Shown in pieces: positions 21,001 to 25,115 of a DNA stretch of 55,723 nt. The notes below the pieces were generated by a model that was not told the origin of the DNA, did no database searches, and was given only the letters and a program-made list of their open reading frames with translations. Source of the stretch: Elusimicrobia bacterium GWD2_63_28 (GTDB taxonomy: Bacteria > Elusimicrobiota > Elusimicrobia > Elusimicrobiales > UBA9959); the NCBI GenBank assembly GCA_001799895.1, contig MGUI01000052.1:119029-174751 (forward strand). Reading direction: 5' to 3'. Each line of letters begins with the position of its first letter. Positions within the stretch are counted from its first letter, which is position 1. The translations under genes and the position numbers were made by a program.

Positions 21001-22580
21001 CGCTGACCTACGCCACGCGCGCCTTTACCTTCGATTCTCAATCGCCCGTTATAGGGCCCACTGCGCCGGCCGACGGGAGCAATGTGAATTCCGTGCCCGC
21101 CATAAGCGGCACGGCCTATGATCTGTCGGGCCTGTCGGAGCTGTCCCTGCGGCTGAGCCGGCTGTCCGACGGTAAATGGTGGGACTTCGGCGCCGGCACT
21201 TGGACCGTGGCGGGCTCGAGCGCCGCCGTGGGCGCCGCCGGCTACTGGAACTACGCGCCCGGCGACCTGCTGCGCGCCTCGCTCGAGACCGGGGCCAGCT
21301 ATTACTATACGCTCTACGCGGTGGATAATTCCTCGCCCGCCAGGTCGGCCTCCTTCGGCGTGTACGGCTCGACGTTCGGCTTCACCGACGACACGGCGCC
21401 CGCGGCCATAGCCGACCTGACGGCTTCCACCGGCAGCGCGCCCGGCAGCGTGCAGCTGAACTGGACCTCGCCCGGCGACGACGGCGCCGCGGGCATGCTG
21501 CTCTACGGCGCTTACCGGGTGCAGTACTCTACCATTCCCGCCGTGGAGTTCAGCACGGCGGACGCGCAGGTGGGCGGCGACTTCACGGCCGTGAGCGCGG
21601 GCTCGGGCCGCTCAAAAGAAATAACCGCGCTGGTGCCCGGCGAGACCTATTACCTGCGGGCCTGGACGCTCGACGACGCCGGCAACTGGAGCGCCCTGTC
21701 TAACGGCGCCACCACGCAGGCGGCGCCGTTCCCGGACCGCATAAGCGGCCATGTGATGACAATTTCGAGCGCCGGCATAACAGGCGTGCTGGTGGAGGCC
21801 TACGACGCCGCGGGCCTGCTGCAGGGGCAGTCCTATACCGTGGCCGACGGCAGCGGCAGCTACGCCATAAGCGGCCTGCCGGCGGGCAGCTACCGCATAC
21901 AGGCCACCTGGACGGCCGAAGACATAGTCAGCTCGGTGGGCACTGACGGCATAGCGCTGGGCGCGTCGAACGCCGACTTCCTGCTTTCCATCAGCTACGA
22001 CCTGGCCAGCATCGGCGGCGAGCTGGCGGGCTTCGGCCTGAGCGCGCAGGGCTACCGGGCCTCCGGCGCACGGCCGCGGGCCGTGAGCGTGGAGCTGTAC
22101 CAGCGCGGCCGGCTGATAGCCACGGCGCCCGTGGACGCGGCGGGCCGGTTCCAGATAGGCAGCCTGCTGCCCGGCAAGTACACCCTGCGCGTACCCAGGC
22201 CCGAGGGTGGCTTCAAAGAGCTGGCGGTGAGCCTGAAGGCGGGCGAGGCGCTGCGCATCAGCCCGCTGGGCGACATCCTGCGGACCGGCCAGGCTTACGC
22301 TTACCCGAACCCGGCGTCGAGGGTGATCACTTTCCGCTTCGAGACCGACCAGGACCCGGTGCTGACACAGCTGGCCATCTTCGACATAACGGGCCGGCTG
22401 GTGCACAAGATACCGCACGCCAGATTTACCAAGACCGGCGCGGGGCCGTATGTCTGGAAAGCCGAGTGGGAGATCCCGTCGAAGGTGGCTTCGGGCGTGT
22501 ACGTCTACACGCTGCACGTGAAGTCGGAGATCACCGGCGAGCACAAGAAGACGGTGAAGAAGTTCGCGATAGTGAAGTAG
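3..22580 (+). CDS. Giant secreted kelch/fibronectin-III repeat protein with C-terminal sorting domain (5' partial)
   Basis: The frame is open to the window edge and the first residues already lie inside a kelch motif, so the true start is upstream; at least 7525 residues are visible. Eleven kelch blocks lie near residues 1-125 (partial), 318-597, 884-1152, 1348-1619, 1816-2082, 2371-2642, 2838-3107, 3304-3569, 3856-4127, 4316-4575 and 4764-5037. Each complete block has six motifs of about 45 residues (GGKLYAVGG...NEEYDP...W...MPTAR), as for one six-bladed propeller. FN3-like modules (LxPNTxYxFKAKARN) separate the blocks. Residues 5040-6200 are FN3/Ig-like, 6211-6511 form a variant six-motif kelch block, then come more Ig-like modules, two carboxypeptidase-regulatory-like modules (about 7244-7420) and a YPNP/FlgD-like C-terminal domain ending KKFAIVK. 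It is probably exported and surface-attached. An adhesive role is inferred; no catalytic motif was seen. Confidence 0.93.
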   Translation, partial: NTMLTPRAYTAAAAAGGRLYVVGGFNGSGLAANEEYNPLSDAWFAKAAMPASRSYVSMATIGGKVYVTGGFSGAALATNEAYDPLSDTWIEKTGMITPRYGAAGAAAAGKLYVVSGSGGPSLTEEYNPGVTRQFTGLQPNTLYNFKAKARNLKGTETNESVTVSTYTLAAVALPENGQVFSGLFQAGVTVAWSSGTPAGGFNGEGASYKVQASTTADFSGNSITSTTYNISWVVDLAANTTHYFRVKAYNTYGATDDQWVALGSTATYIETPSSVYFDEVGTTTIVASAYAMRFTGLERGLSGVAITSGTYDLWGSSGNYWTIKTGMPTARAAFTAGVIGGKVYAVGGYNNGIGYLNTNEEYDPVSDAWSTKAQMPTSRGFFASGVIGGKLYAVGGGIPSALNVNEEYDPVANTWKTKAAMPTVRTALAGAVADGKLYAVGGLDVDYNVTGTNEEYSPVSDTWVTKAAMSIARDFLSVGVTGGKLYAIGGQDNGTLYDTTEEYNPSTDNWSTKTPMPTARYYLSATVIGGKLYAVGGEALGLSLNTNEEYDPIFNTWATKAPMPTARRSLAAAAVAGKLYSLGGLYGVTDADSNEEYRPGVARTFSGLQPNMEYSFKAKARNLNGIETADGPWVSTYTLATVALLPDGHTFDNVYTSSVVVAWASGTVSGGYNGPDANYLLQGSTAADFTGTLTINQGWNPVHMEGLQANTTYHFRIQARNKGGYTDYTWLALGSTVTMVNLPLYMPALNFSSYSVTLEWGANGNGPDTWYTAQAATDAGFTAVAASSVTLNTAAVISGLQPNTYYYTRVRAVNQSGSPTDWVPLDSFATDIESVQSIYVDEVGITTITASAYAPNPAFTNPKTGSTGINVTTGTAYGDWNTVADTWTSKLAITTARYLLAAAELGGKVYTFGGYDNSIYYKITQEYDPITNTKVTKANMPNARHGLAAVAAAGKIYVLGGSVGAGAKIINEEYDPVGNTWVTKSSMTVGRYSFAAAAVNGKIYTFGSDVTEEYDPELDTWTEKGLPPSNRSGLSAAVVGGKVYVVGGSGDLATNEEYDPVTDSWLTKTSMGYGRVGLGAAAVGGKVYAVGGMRSGSQTGITESFDPVTNTWRTVATGYPAYYFGIAASGGKIYCLGGYNSPSMLSINYEYTPGTAKTFGALQPNTLYNFKARSRNQSGGETTDSPITSTYTLAAVALAESGQTFAGVYSSSVAVAWSSGTAADGYNGPGARFLVHASTAADFSGAIVSSLTYNVDGATLPLSANTSYYFRVQAYNAGGMTDYSWLVLGSTVTHIETPTSVYIDEVGVSTIVASAYAPSPAFTGLERAGSAVAVTTGTTFDIWGSTGNYWASKTVLPTARFRLAAGVIGGRLYMVGGDNGSALDTNEEYDPAVNAWTTKTALPTARQGLAAGVIGGRLYAVGGYSTGYLKTNEEYDPAANAWTTKAQMPTARYAFSAGVIAGRLYAAGGSDGSFLNLNEEYDPVVNAWTTKAPLPTPRSGLAAGVIDGKLYAVGGANGSNLTANEAYDPAANAWTTKTALPAARSRMAAGVIGGNLYAVGGNNGSEMNISEAYDPAADAWTTKAPLPAIRSDLAAGVINGRLYAAGGYNSSYLNNNDEYNPGVARSLTGLTPNTLYSFKAKARNLSGTLTGESVTVSTYTLAYVGQTVGAETFPQVSSNSTWVAWSTGSVATGWNGAGADFKVEVSTSPDFLGVKISSMAGDSFSFEAKTLLPNTTYHFRVQAYNKGGMTDYSWLLLGSTVTRIEAPTSVYIDEVGTATIVASAYAPGAAFTGLERGLSAVAITSGTYDLWGSSGNYWLTKAAMPAARTYLAAASLGGRIYAVGGYNAADLKTNEEYDPVVNAWATKTPMGVAREYLAAASVGGKLYALGGSGGTSVNEAYDPASNTWATKASLPTARANFAAAAVGGKIYVMGGGSGPYLGVTEAYDPAADTWSTRALMPTARGDLAAAVVNNKIYALGGSNGSYLDVNEEYDPILDSWTTKAPLPEIRLMPGAAAVGGKVLAVSGYSAGAVSVTAEYDPAADAWSAKASILTPRYGMGVAAAGGKVYALGGVGGTNLNQEYIPGVARVFAGLQPNTQYTFKAKARNQGGVETGDSVTVSTYTLAAVALPAGGQVFTGVYPSSVAVAWSSGTGTAFNGAGAHFVVVASTSPDFLGAANVSSTTYNIAGATLPLSANTSYYFRIQAYNSGNMTDYAWLALGSTVTMVNPPLSMPVTAMTTYSITAAWDPNGNSADTWYTVQASTMPDFTPVMASSLTLNSSAEIMGLTMPNTYYYLRVNAVNRSGSATEWVALPIVATTIEAPTGVYFDEVGASTITASAYAPLFTGLDRGLSAVNITTDTIYGVWGSSGNYWNTRAPLPTGRYYLSAVSLGGKIHALGGYTGAYYDQNEEFDPATNVWTTRAPMTATRREFGAAAVGGRIYVVGGNNSGGNVLFTDAYDPAANAWAAKAGMPTVRNQLAAVALDGKVYAVGGYNTGYKDQTEAYDPATNSWTTKSPIPTPRGNFAAAAIGGKLYAAGGSDGTPMAVTEEYDPVLNSWTTRTAMPGARHYSGSAAVGGKLYVVGGYNGGSLAQNVAYDPVSDSWSVQAAMPLADDSLAAAAVAGRIYAVGGSASPAANYEYVAGVSRQFTGLTPNTEYSFKAKARNTDGMATAEIAGISTYTLAAVSMPANGQPFAGVYLSSAAVAWSSGTAAIGYNGPGARFLVHASTTADFSGVIVSSLTYNVAGATLPLSANTSYYFRVQAYNAGGMTDYSWLALGSTVTHIETPTNVYFDYVSVSTIVASAYAPSPAFTGLERQGSAVAITTGTTFDIWGSTGGYWETRASLDLQRWYNAGGAIGGKIYVVGGGDGGSSYYDYNDEYDPAANTWTSKAPLPSPRQVTAAGVIGGKLYAVGGFDSLDLAKNEAYDPVANAWAAKAPLPAPRRGLGAAVVDGKLYAIGGNSALNEMYDPETDTWTTKAPMPEIRDNMSVAAVGGRVYVVGGTVGGSLTDLNHEYDPAGNTWATKAGLPTLRHWPALAGLGGKLYAAGGMDAVDSTGAHEEYDPAADAWTARAALPSARRVMAGVQAGGRFYVIGGFSFGAANEAYVPGTARVIFGLTPNTLYNFKAKARSLSGTLTGESVTVSTYTLAYVGPSADGQPFPQVNADSVWVAWSTGSAATGWNGAGADFKVEASTSPDFLGVKISSMAGDSFSFNAYTLLPNTTYHFRVQAYNAGGMTDYSWLTLGSTVTAIETPTSVYIDEVSVTTITASAYAPGAAFSGLELGLSAVAISSGTYDLWGSTGNYWTTKASMPTARSALAVAALGGKLYALGGAVGVYSPANEVYDPVANSWATKTAMPTGRRYHASAAIGGRLYAVGGENPAYLNTNEEYDPESNTWLTRAAAPTARKDLRAAALGGKLYAVGGDNGGPLAANEMYDPATNAWTTKASMSFARSGAAAAVIAGRLYVAGGYNGTALDVNEEYDPDANAWTTKASMPSARMDIVGAAVGGKLYALGRSVNYMYDPVSDVWTERAPVLSPRDAISVGVIGGGLYVIGGWDAAQLGTNERYVPGVSRSFSGLKPNTQYTFKAKARNQVGTETAGSVNVSTYTLAAVGLPSGGQVFTGVYPSSVAVAWSSGTGTSFNGAGASYLVVASTSSDYLGTNVSSYTYNVAGATLPLASNTSYYFRIQAYNSGNMTDYTWLALGSTVTMVNPPLPLPAVAVTSYSITADWDANGNSADTWYTVQAAANPGFSPLLITSQTLNTYAELGPLAVANTYYYLRVNALNRSGSPTGWVTLTSTATAIEAPSTVYFDEVDSMTITASAYAPGPAFSGMHMGDSGVAITTGTYDLWGSSGNYWSSRANLPVARSGHAAALSAGKIYLLGGDGYLTLNEEYDPAANSWVTKTAMPTGRSGLVAAAHNGLIYAIGGNNGSALAVNEEYDTAANSWTTKAPMTTARDQAAAGAIGGRVYVVGGYAGVPAANLNQEYDPASDSWTSKTAMKAARGALAAAVIDDKLYAVGGWNGSTALKDNEVYDPAAGTWETRADMLTGRFSLGAAAAGGKLYALGGNGPLNINEEYDPSADSWLTRPRLASARQGLAAAGYAGLIYALGGFNGAALTLNEVYNPGVSRQFSGLLPNTQYTFKAKLRNAEGVETSETMTVSTWTLAVPPVVKPIDAVFVSSLSLAWAEGENPLGSTLYRAQVSTDAAFGAIAASSDTYNAEAWLVGLAANTTYYGRAAAINGGGIITAYTSLGSTVTAVEPPASVYFDEVYAATITASAYAASPAFTGLERGLSGVNITTGTLYGDWGTGGNVWASKAALIPAADYTMAAAVAGGKIYVVGTGSNNREYDPVSDAWTTRAAMPTSRSSLAAASAGGKVYALGGMAGSRLATNEEYDPETGGWTTKAPMPTARNAFAAAAVAGRIYAIGGYTGQAQTAVNEEYDPVSDAWATKTPMTGAAMDLSAAVVNGRVYVLGAGNENREYDPAANAWAAKASMPTTRTQLGAAAVGGKVYAVGGNGPLTVNEEYDPAADQWVTRAALSMPRGLPAVVAVAGRLYVIGGDNFGPVDTNEEYNPGVSRRFSGLTPNTLYNFKAKVRNLAGGETAEVTASTWTLAAQPVAGSDPLYTVTDFTVWAGWQANGNPGGTYYNAQISTAPDFSSVAVSSLTVNLYAGLAGLISNTTYYARVAALNDVNIYTAYTLLGSTVTRMKTPTDVYMDEVGTTAITASAYAAGLTGLERGVSGVNITTDNVYGVWGSSGNYWSNRASLASSIGMAAAASLGGKLYVLGGWVGGAPFDYNSEYDPVLNAWATKAAMPTARYGFGAAAIGGKLYAVGGRSGAFNYSVNEEYDPEADAWTPRAPMPTERYGLAAAAIAGKLYAAGGSNGADLSSNEEYDPAYDRWAAKAGMPTPRYYTAGAVVSGRFYVVGGYGASVLAVNEEYDPALDAWTTRAALPNASYMLGAAQAGGKLFAVGGYYAGYLNYNGEYDPLTDAWTSRAPLPNGRSALAAAGVGGRVYAAGGNSGSYINSVMAYNPGVALAFSGLAPNTFYTFKAKARNQEGTETAESVTVSTYTLAALALSETGTTFVEVFPSSVAVAYSSGTAAGGYNGAGASYTVQASTAPDFSGAIAYDGANDPAIFTIPVQGLASNTTYHFRMQARNSGGMTDYSWLPLGTTVTHAIVPNAAAAAFDGVNQEGVTFQWGRNGNSDGTAYRLQVSSYSNFSLLRADSYPLYVTTSAIGGLTPNTTWYARASAVSYSGVPTEYYVLGGTLTHSAAPSQVLFAAVSTRTVTVEAYSSYGFPNLTEGLSGINQSVDGAPAGWLQSTGTVFGGLAPNTSYAFKARARNQTGHETAESVEFSTYTLATVSLPQVGPLFSGVWLTSMTVNWSSGTVADGFNGAGADHHVSVARDEGFTQIVNGAATYNLSWSAESLWPNTTHYFMARAVNNAGVANPDWLVLGSTSTLANPVSDAAIYEVWPTTVAVNWATLPLTPSSDTCEGYLVQASTAPDFTGVIKYASHTSPAAPQLTVMNLFAETTYYFRVGSLNHNGVPNYALAGSTWTPPENIPPTLDDNELTTDYAWYGQLGRAYDIDFHDTGGSALESFRIRATTGPLQTGAVTADWTDILTGIDADDYTVDWPLTAGAWSLLQDGTNYVTVRVADGSGNLAQKEDAFIVFKDSTPPTISETYDDQVWRSTHGFSVQTSVADPHSGIDRVQFTAWSAPAQGGSELILWSQLSAPGGAKSAAPALPVSAGAWDLLVDGTNYFSLRAWDYSVPVNTNTWVDAFVILKDTTPPAAINTLAAVSESTYSARALFDAPLETPSGIDTFAVQYASYGVVWATSSVVNSTSVYVSTFGVTAGEGQLVDIGALAPNATYYFRAWSRDQAGNWSAISDGGTAVTLAEAPPILGQPYVYTSSGTLAWVPVDSNGYLLEASTAADFSGTVISSATPAPSVFSLYAEGLLPNTTYYLRAASLNWSGVPNYSGSHLESTFAVMPASAAVYAEVSSVSVTVEWLSNGNGPGTLYRLDISSDEFASVLESSVTQPGGAEPYAFTFVELAPNTTHWFRAQALGNRGDITAWLALGSTVTAPVPPVLTGYALWSSSAAVAWTSNGNGAGTLYQADLSTASNFTGALLSSAAADAFNFSMGVLTPNTTYYLRLRAVSAVTGMASPYVNDVELALAAEPTNIGAWTVGANNIGVFWDADGNPGVTAQSAWQTGTALPAALYGHSGAIAGDFAFITGGYDGASYKTASWSAPLSADGVIGSWTQARSLPAARYAHSSVAMRGRLYVLGGYDGSAARAEVWSAPISSSGALGEWVVEAPLPQAVYAHAFTAGENTLYVLGGYNGVARNNVWYTGINPDGTLTGWTAGPVLNEAVYSAAAYLAGPNIYLTGGYDGTVAKTAVWSSPVSGAGVPGAWAAATALPSGVFAHAMDAAPGALFISGGTGGTFARASTLRAALNSDGTIAGWQAGPDLPAARQSHLMFTRGSRLTVLGGYDGSAHNEGYYSTLTGTEYRLYATGAPFAQTPWQAAGWQDVGSLVPNSYYVFRPAARNYAGIEAVGAVTYSTFTYAAQPATAAISGVFISSMQANWLTGDNPAGTLYQAQLSSDAAHTQPAFSSETANAYALFEGLDDDFAYHARVRAVNAVGVATAWTGLGWAATRADPALDFSNPTVTNNQAGDNNWRKAAGTLYNIDFADMGGSYLDRIEVRISTSAGGAGPFSPDWTAAVSGINGPAYADNWALPAGVFELLAPGTSYISVRAFDGNGNSSTTVDAFYILKDTVAPVITSYQAGESDWRMDDAGPVYDVDFADGISGLGAIEYSASPNQGLGDAAGYPWTAIASLSTGPAVYNGLWGVDFAGLPNDATNYISVRAWDLAGNTVAVTGIDVFKILKYVAGPETAITEPAGAYVSALTTLSGTASDARSHALAAVELSVREESTGKYWDGADFLASSVKWFVASGTATWSHAPGITWLEGSAYQAVARSSDTAGNYSLTYATRAFTFDSQSPVIGPTAPADGSNVNSVPAISGTAYDLSGLSELSLRLSRLSDGKWWDFGAGTWTVAGSSAAVGAAGYWNYAPGDLLRASLETGASYYYTLYAVDNSSPARSASFGVYGSTFGFTDDTAPAAIADLTASTGSAPGSVQLNWTSPGDDGAAGMLLYGAYRVQYSTIPAVEFSTADAQVGGDFTAVSAGSGRSKEITALVPGETYYLRAWTLDDAGNWSALSNGATTQAAPFPDRISGHVMTISSAGITGVLVEAYDAAGLLQGQSYTVADGSGSYAISGLPAGSYRIQATWTAEDIVSSVGTDGIALGASNADFLLSISYDLASIGGELAGFGLSAQGYRASGARPRAVSVELYQRGRLIATAPVDAAGRFQIGSLLPGKYTLRVPRPEGGFKELAVSLKAGEALRISPLGDILRTGQAYAYPNPASRVITFRFETDQDPVLTQLAIFDITGRLVHKIPHARFTKTGAGPYVWKAEWEIPSKVASGVYVYTLHVKSEITGEHKKTVKKFAIVK
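2640..7097 (+). repeat. Higher-order tandem repeat, copy 1 (three kelch-FN3 supermodules)
   Basis: This is one copy of a higher-order repeat inside the giant gene, bounded by the TGG codon of the block-leading D/V-W-x motif at 2640 and the equivalent codon at 7098. It holds three kelch blocks whose leading W codons are at 2640, 4029 and 5433. The inter-block linkers differ in a fixed order: two short supermodules (1389 and 1404 nt) and one long one (1665 nt) carrying an extra FN3 domain that begins TVTMVN. The extra domain, the distinctive FADFxGVKISS-type linker and the FLVHAST linker recur in the same order in the next copy. Confidence 0.75.
7098..11555 (+). repeat. Higher-order tandem repeat, copy 2
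   Basis: This is the second copy of the three-block unit, again 4458 nt from leading W codon to leading W codon (7098 to 11556). Internal W anchors are at 8499 and 9897, giving supermodules of 1401, 1398 and 1659 nt. Linkers match copy 1 one for one: FLVHAST near 8170, SPDFLGVKISSMAG near 9590 and TVTMVNPPLPLP near 11130. Blocks 9-11 downstream (W anchors 11556, 12930, 14274) continue the short-short pattern. The long supermodule at 942-2639 shows that an earlier copy lies upstream, partly outside the window. Confidence 0.75.
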
Positions 22581-22680
22581 CGCCGCGGGGCGCTTGCGGT
22601 AAGACTAAAGGGAAGCCCCATTATCTTTGCTAAAATAAAGATTATTAAGGGGTTAGGCCCGACTATGTATTTCAGATATA

Positions 22681-22723
22681 GCCGGCTGGCTACGCCTGCG
22701 CGTAATCCGGCCGAAGCGGATTA
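22681..22723 (+). promoter_or_regulatory. Leader with two mutually exclusive hairpins before the fibre-like gene
   Basis: A perfect 7-bp inverted repeat (TAATCCG at 22703-22709, CGGATTA at 22717-22723, 7-nt loop) ends six bases before the ATG at 22730 and takes the place of a ribosome binding site. GCCGG at 22681-22685 could instead pair with CCGGC at 22707-22711, which would disrupt the first hairpin. A further weak hairpin (ATCTTT 22623-22628, AAAGAT 22637-22642) lies upstream. No known riboswitch core was recognised. A regulatory role is inferred. Confidence 0.3.
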
Positions 22724-22729
22724 CTATTT

Positions 22730-25111
22730 ATGAGAAAAGCGATTCTAACCTGTACCCTTATCATGGCCGCGGCGCTTTGCGCCTCGGCCGAAGCCCCCAA
22801 CCTGTTTACTTACCAGGGGCGGCTTAAAGAGGGCGGCCAGGCCGTCAGCGGCAACCGCGCGGTGGAGATTTTTGTCTGCAACGCCGAGTCCGGCCCCACC
22901 TGCTATACCAGCGGCTCGCAGTCCGTGGCTGTTTCCAACGGCCTGTTCCGCAGCACCTTCAGCATTCCTTCCGCCGCCAATTTCGGCGCCGGCGACTGGT
23001 GGCTGGAAATAAAAGTGGGCGCCGATACCCTGATCCCGCGCGAGCGGCTGACCAGCAACGCCTATTCCCTTTTCGCCGCCACCGCGGCCTACGCCGAGAA
23101 TATCTCCGCGGCCACCGGTTCCGACGGCGTCTACATTTCCTCCAACCTCTACGTCACCGGCGGCGGCAAGTATTACGGCGACGGCTCCCAGCTGCAGAAC
23201 CTGCCTGTTTCCGGGGGCGCGGTGGCCAAGACCGGCGACGCCATGACCGGCCAACTGACGCTTTACGGTTCCACGCTGACCGTGGGCGGCAACGCCTTCT
23301 CGGTCGGGGGGAGCATCTTCAGGATAGAAAACGGTAAAATCGGCATCGGGACTATTGCCCCTTCCGGCATGTTGGAGATCAACAGCACCGATAACCCCCA
23401 ACTGCTGCTGACCGACCTCAGCGGCGACGTAACTTTGGGCATGCGCTATTCTAACGGCGCGCCCCGGCACGTACTGGGCGTGCCCTATTACAATGACAGG
23501 GTGGTGCTGACGAACAGGGGCGCCCCTTTCCCCAGCCAGCCGGACAGCGCCATACTTTTATGGGACTCCGGCGTGACCAGCCTGCAGATGGGCACCGGCG
23601 GCTACCTGTCTTTCCTGGCCGGCACCGCCACTGAAAAGGCGCGGTTTACGCCGCAGGGGAATTTCGGCATAGGCACCACGGCCCCGCTTTACCGGCTGGT
23701 GGTTTCCAGCGCGGCCGGCGAGGCCGGCAATATGGTGGTGATAACCACCGGCACCGCTGACGTCATCCGCATGACCGGAGCCGGAGAGATCTACGCCAAT
23801 TATTACCACGGCGACGGCTCGCAGCTGACCGGGGTGAATGCCACGACCTACACCGGCACGCTGCCCGTCGGTAGCGGCGGCACCGGGGCCACTACGGTCA
23901 ATGCCGCCCGGACTAACCTCGGCCTTGTTATTAATACCGATGTTCAGGCCCATGCAGCCGGACTGGATGATATAGCCGGCTTGGCCGTCACGAACGGCAA
24001 CTTCATAGTGGGCAATGGCACCAACTGGGTAGCCGAGAGCGCGGGGACCGCACGGACCAGCCTCGGCCTCGGCAGCATGGCTACACAGAATTCCAATTCG
24101 GTCAGCATTACCGGAGGCGCTATTTCCGGAATTACGGACCTGGCCGTGGCCGATGGCGGCACAGGTGCCGGGACAGCGGCCGATGCGAGGGCGAATCTTG
24201 GCCTTGTCATAGGCACCGATGTGCTCGCTCCTAACGGCGACGGTTCTGCGCTTACCGGGGTGATCACCTCTACGGAGGCGATAATAAATACTTTGGGCGG
24301 CAAAGCTGATGATATCGCCGTGCCGCATTTAACCGGCGACGAGACCATAGGCGGCCAGAAGACCTTTAGCAGCACGGTGACGGTCAACAATACCACCCTT
24401 ATCAGCGCCAACAATCCGCTGCTGCTGTCGAACAATGCGCCTTACGGCAGCGGTATCCGGCACGACCAGGCGGGGAACGAGGCGATGATAATAGCGGCCC
24501 GCAACACAGCTACCAAGATTTTCCTGGCCACCGGTTATGACGTCTCGCCCAGTCCCGGGGTTTCCATAACCCTGCCAGCCAGCCCGGAAATAACGGTAAA
24601 TAACGGCAGGGTAGGCATAAACAAGACCGCGCCGGACCAGCAACTGGCCGTGGCGGGCAATATCAGCCAGACCGGCGTGATAATCTCCAGCGGCACCGGC
24701 AATAATTATTTTGCGGGAAATGTCGGCATCGGCGTGACCAGCCCCGCGGCCGCGCTGGAAGTCAGCGGCGACGCCAGGATAGCGAAGCGCCTAACCGTGG
24801 CCGCCAACACCGGCATGACGGTCGCCGTGGGCGATTTCGGCAAGACCATAACGGTTGAAGCGGCTACGCCGCAGACAATAACCCTGCCGTCCGTTACCGC
24901 GGGCGACATAGGCGCGCAGCTGACCGTCGTTAAGCTGGGGGCGGGCACGGTTACCATACAGTCGCAGGCCCCCGACTATATAGCGGACTCTACCTCCGGG
25001 GGGGCCATCTACAACGACACCGCCGAGACTTACGCTACTATTACGCTGAGCGTTACCGGCGCCGATATGTGGTCCATCATGGGCGGCAACGGCTCCTGGA
25101 CCACGAATTAA
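22730..25111 (+). CDS. Secreted tail-fibre-like repeat protein (793 aa)
   Basis: A signal peptide (about residues 1-20, cleavage after CASA) is followed by a conserved head beginning EAPNLFTYQGRLKEGG. This head type is common in secreted repeat proteins of environmental bacteria. The rest is made of short fibre-like repeats: YYGDGSQLxNLP, GSTLTVGGNAFSVGG, GKIGIGTIAPSG, and a GSGGTGATTVNAARTNLGL-type motif known from phage tail fibres. No collar or S74 chaperone domain was seen at the C-terminus. Residues 20 to about 370 are nearly identical to those of the 1165-aa protein at 26271, after which the two differ. No clear Shine-Dalgarno sequence precedes the ATG; a hairpin ends six bases upstream. 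The stop lies four bases before the next gene, so co-expression is likely. It probably forms a surface fibre or adhesin (inferred). Confidence 0.85.
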   Translation: MRKAILTCTLIMAAALCASAEAPNLFTYQGRLKEGGQAVSGNRAVEIFVCNAESGPTCYTSGSQSVAVSNGLFRSTFSIPSAANFGAGDWWLEIKVGADTLIPRERLTSNAYSLFAATAAYAENISAATGSDGVYISSNLYVTGGGKYYGDGSQLQNLPVSGGAVAKTGDAMTGQLTLYGSTLTVGGNAFSVGGSIFRIENGKIGIGTIAPSGMLEINSTDNPQLLLTDLSGDVTLGMRYSNGAPRHVLGVPYYNDRVVLTNRGAPFPSQPDSAILLWDSGVTSLQMGTGGYLSFLAGTATEKARFTPQGNFGIGTTAPLYRLVVSSAAGEAGNMVVITTGTADVIRMTGAGEIYANYYHGDGSQLTGVNATTYTGTLPVGSGGTGATTVNAARTNLGLVINTDVQAHAAGLDDIAGLAVTNGNFIVGNGTNWVAESAGTARTSLGLGSMATQNSNSVSITGGAISGITDLAVADGGTGAGTAADARANLGLVIGTDVLAPNGDGSALTGVITSTEAIINTLGGKADDIAVPHLTGDETIGGQKTFSSTVTVNNTTLISANNPLLLSNNAPYGSGIRHDQAGNEAMIIAARNTATKIFLATGYDVSPSPGVSITLPASPEITVNNGRVGINKTAPDQQLAVAGNISQTGVIISSGTGNNYFAGNVGIGVTSPAAALEVSGDARIAKRLTVAANTGMTVAVGDFGKTITVEAATPQTITLPSVTAGDIGAQLTVVKLGAGTVTIQSQAPDYIADSTSGGAIYNDTAETYATITLSVTGADMWSIMGGNGSWTTN

Positions 25112-25115
25112 TAAA

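Noticed and set aside
22581..22729. Cyclic-di-GMP or other known riboswitch in the leader
   Set aside because: I could not find the conserved core bases of any class I know; only unclassified hairpins are visible.
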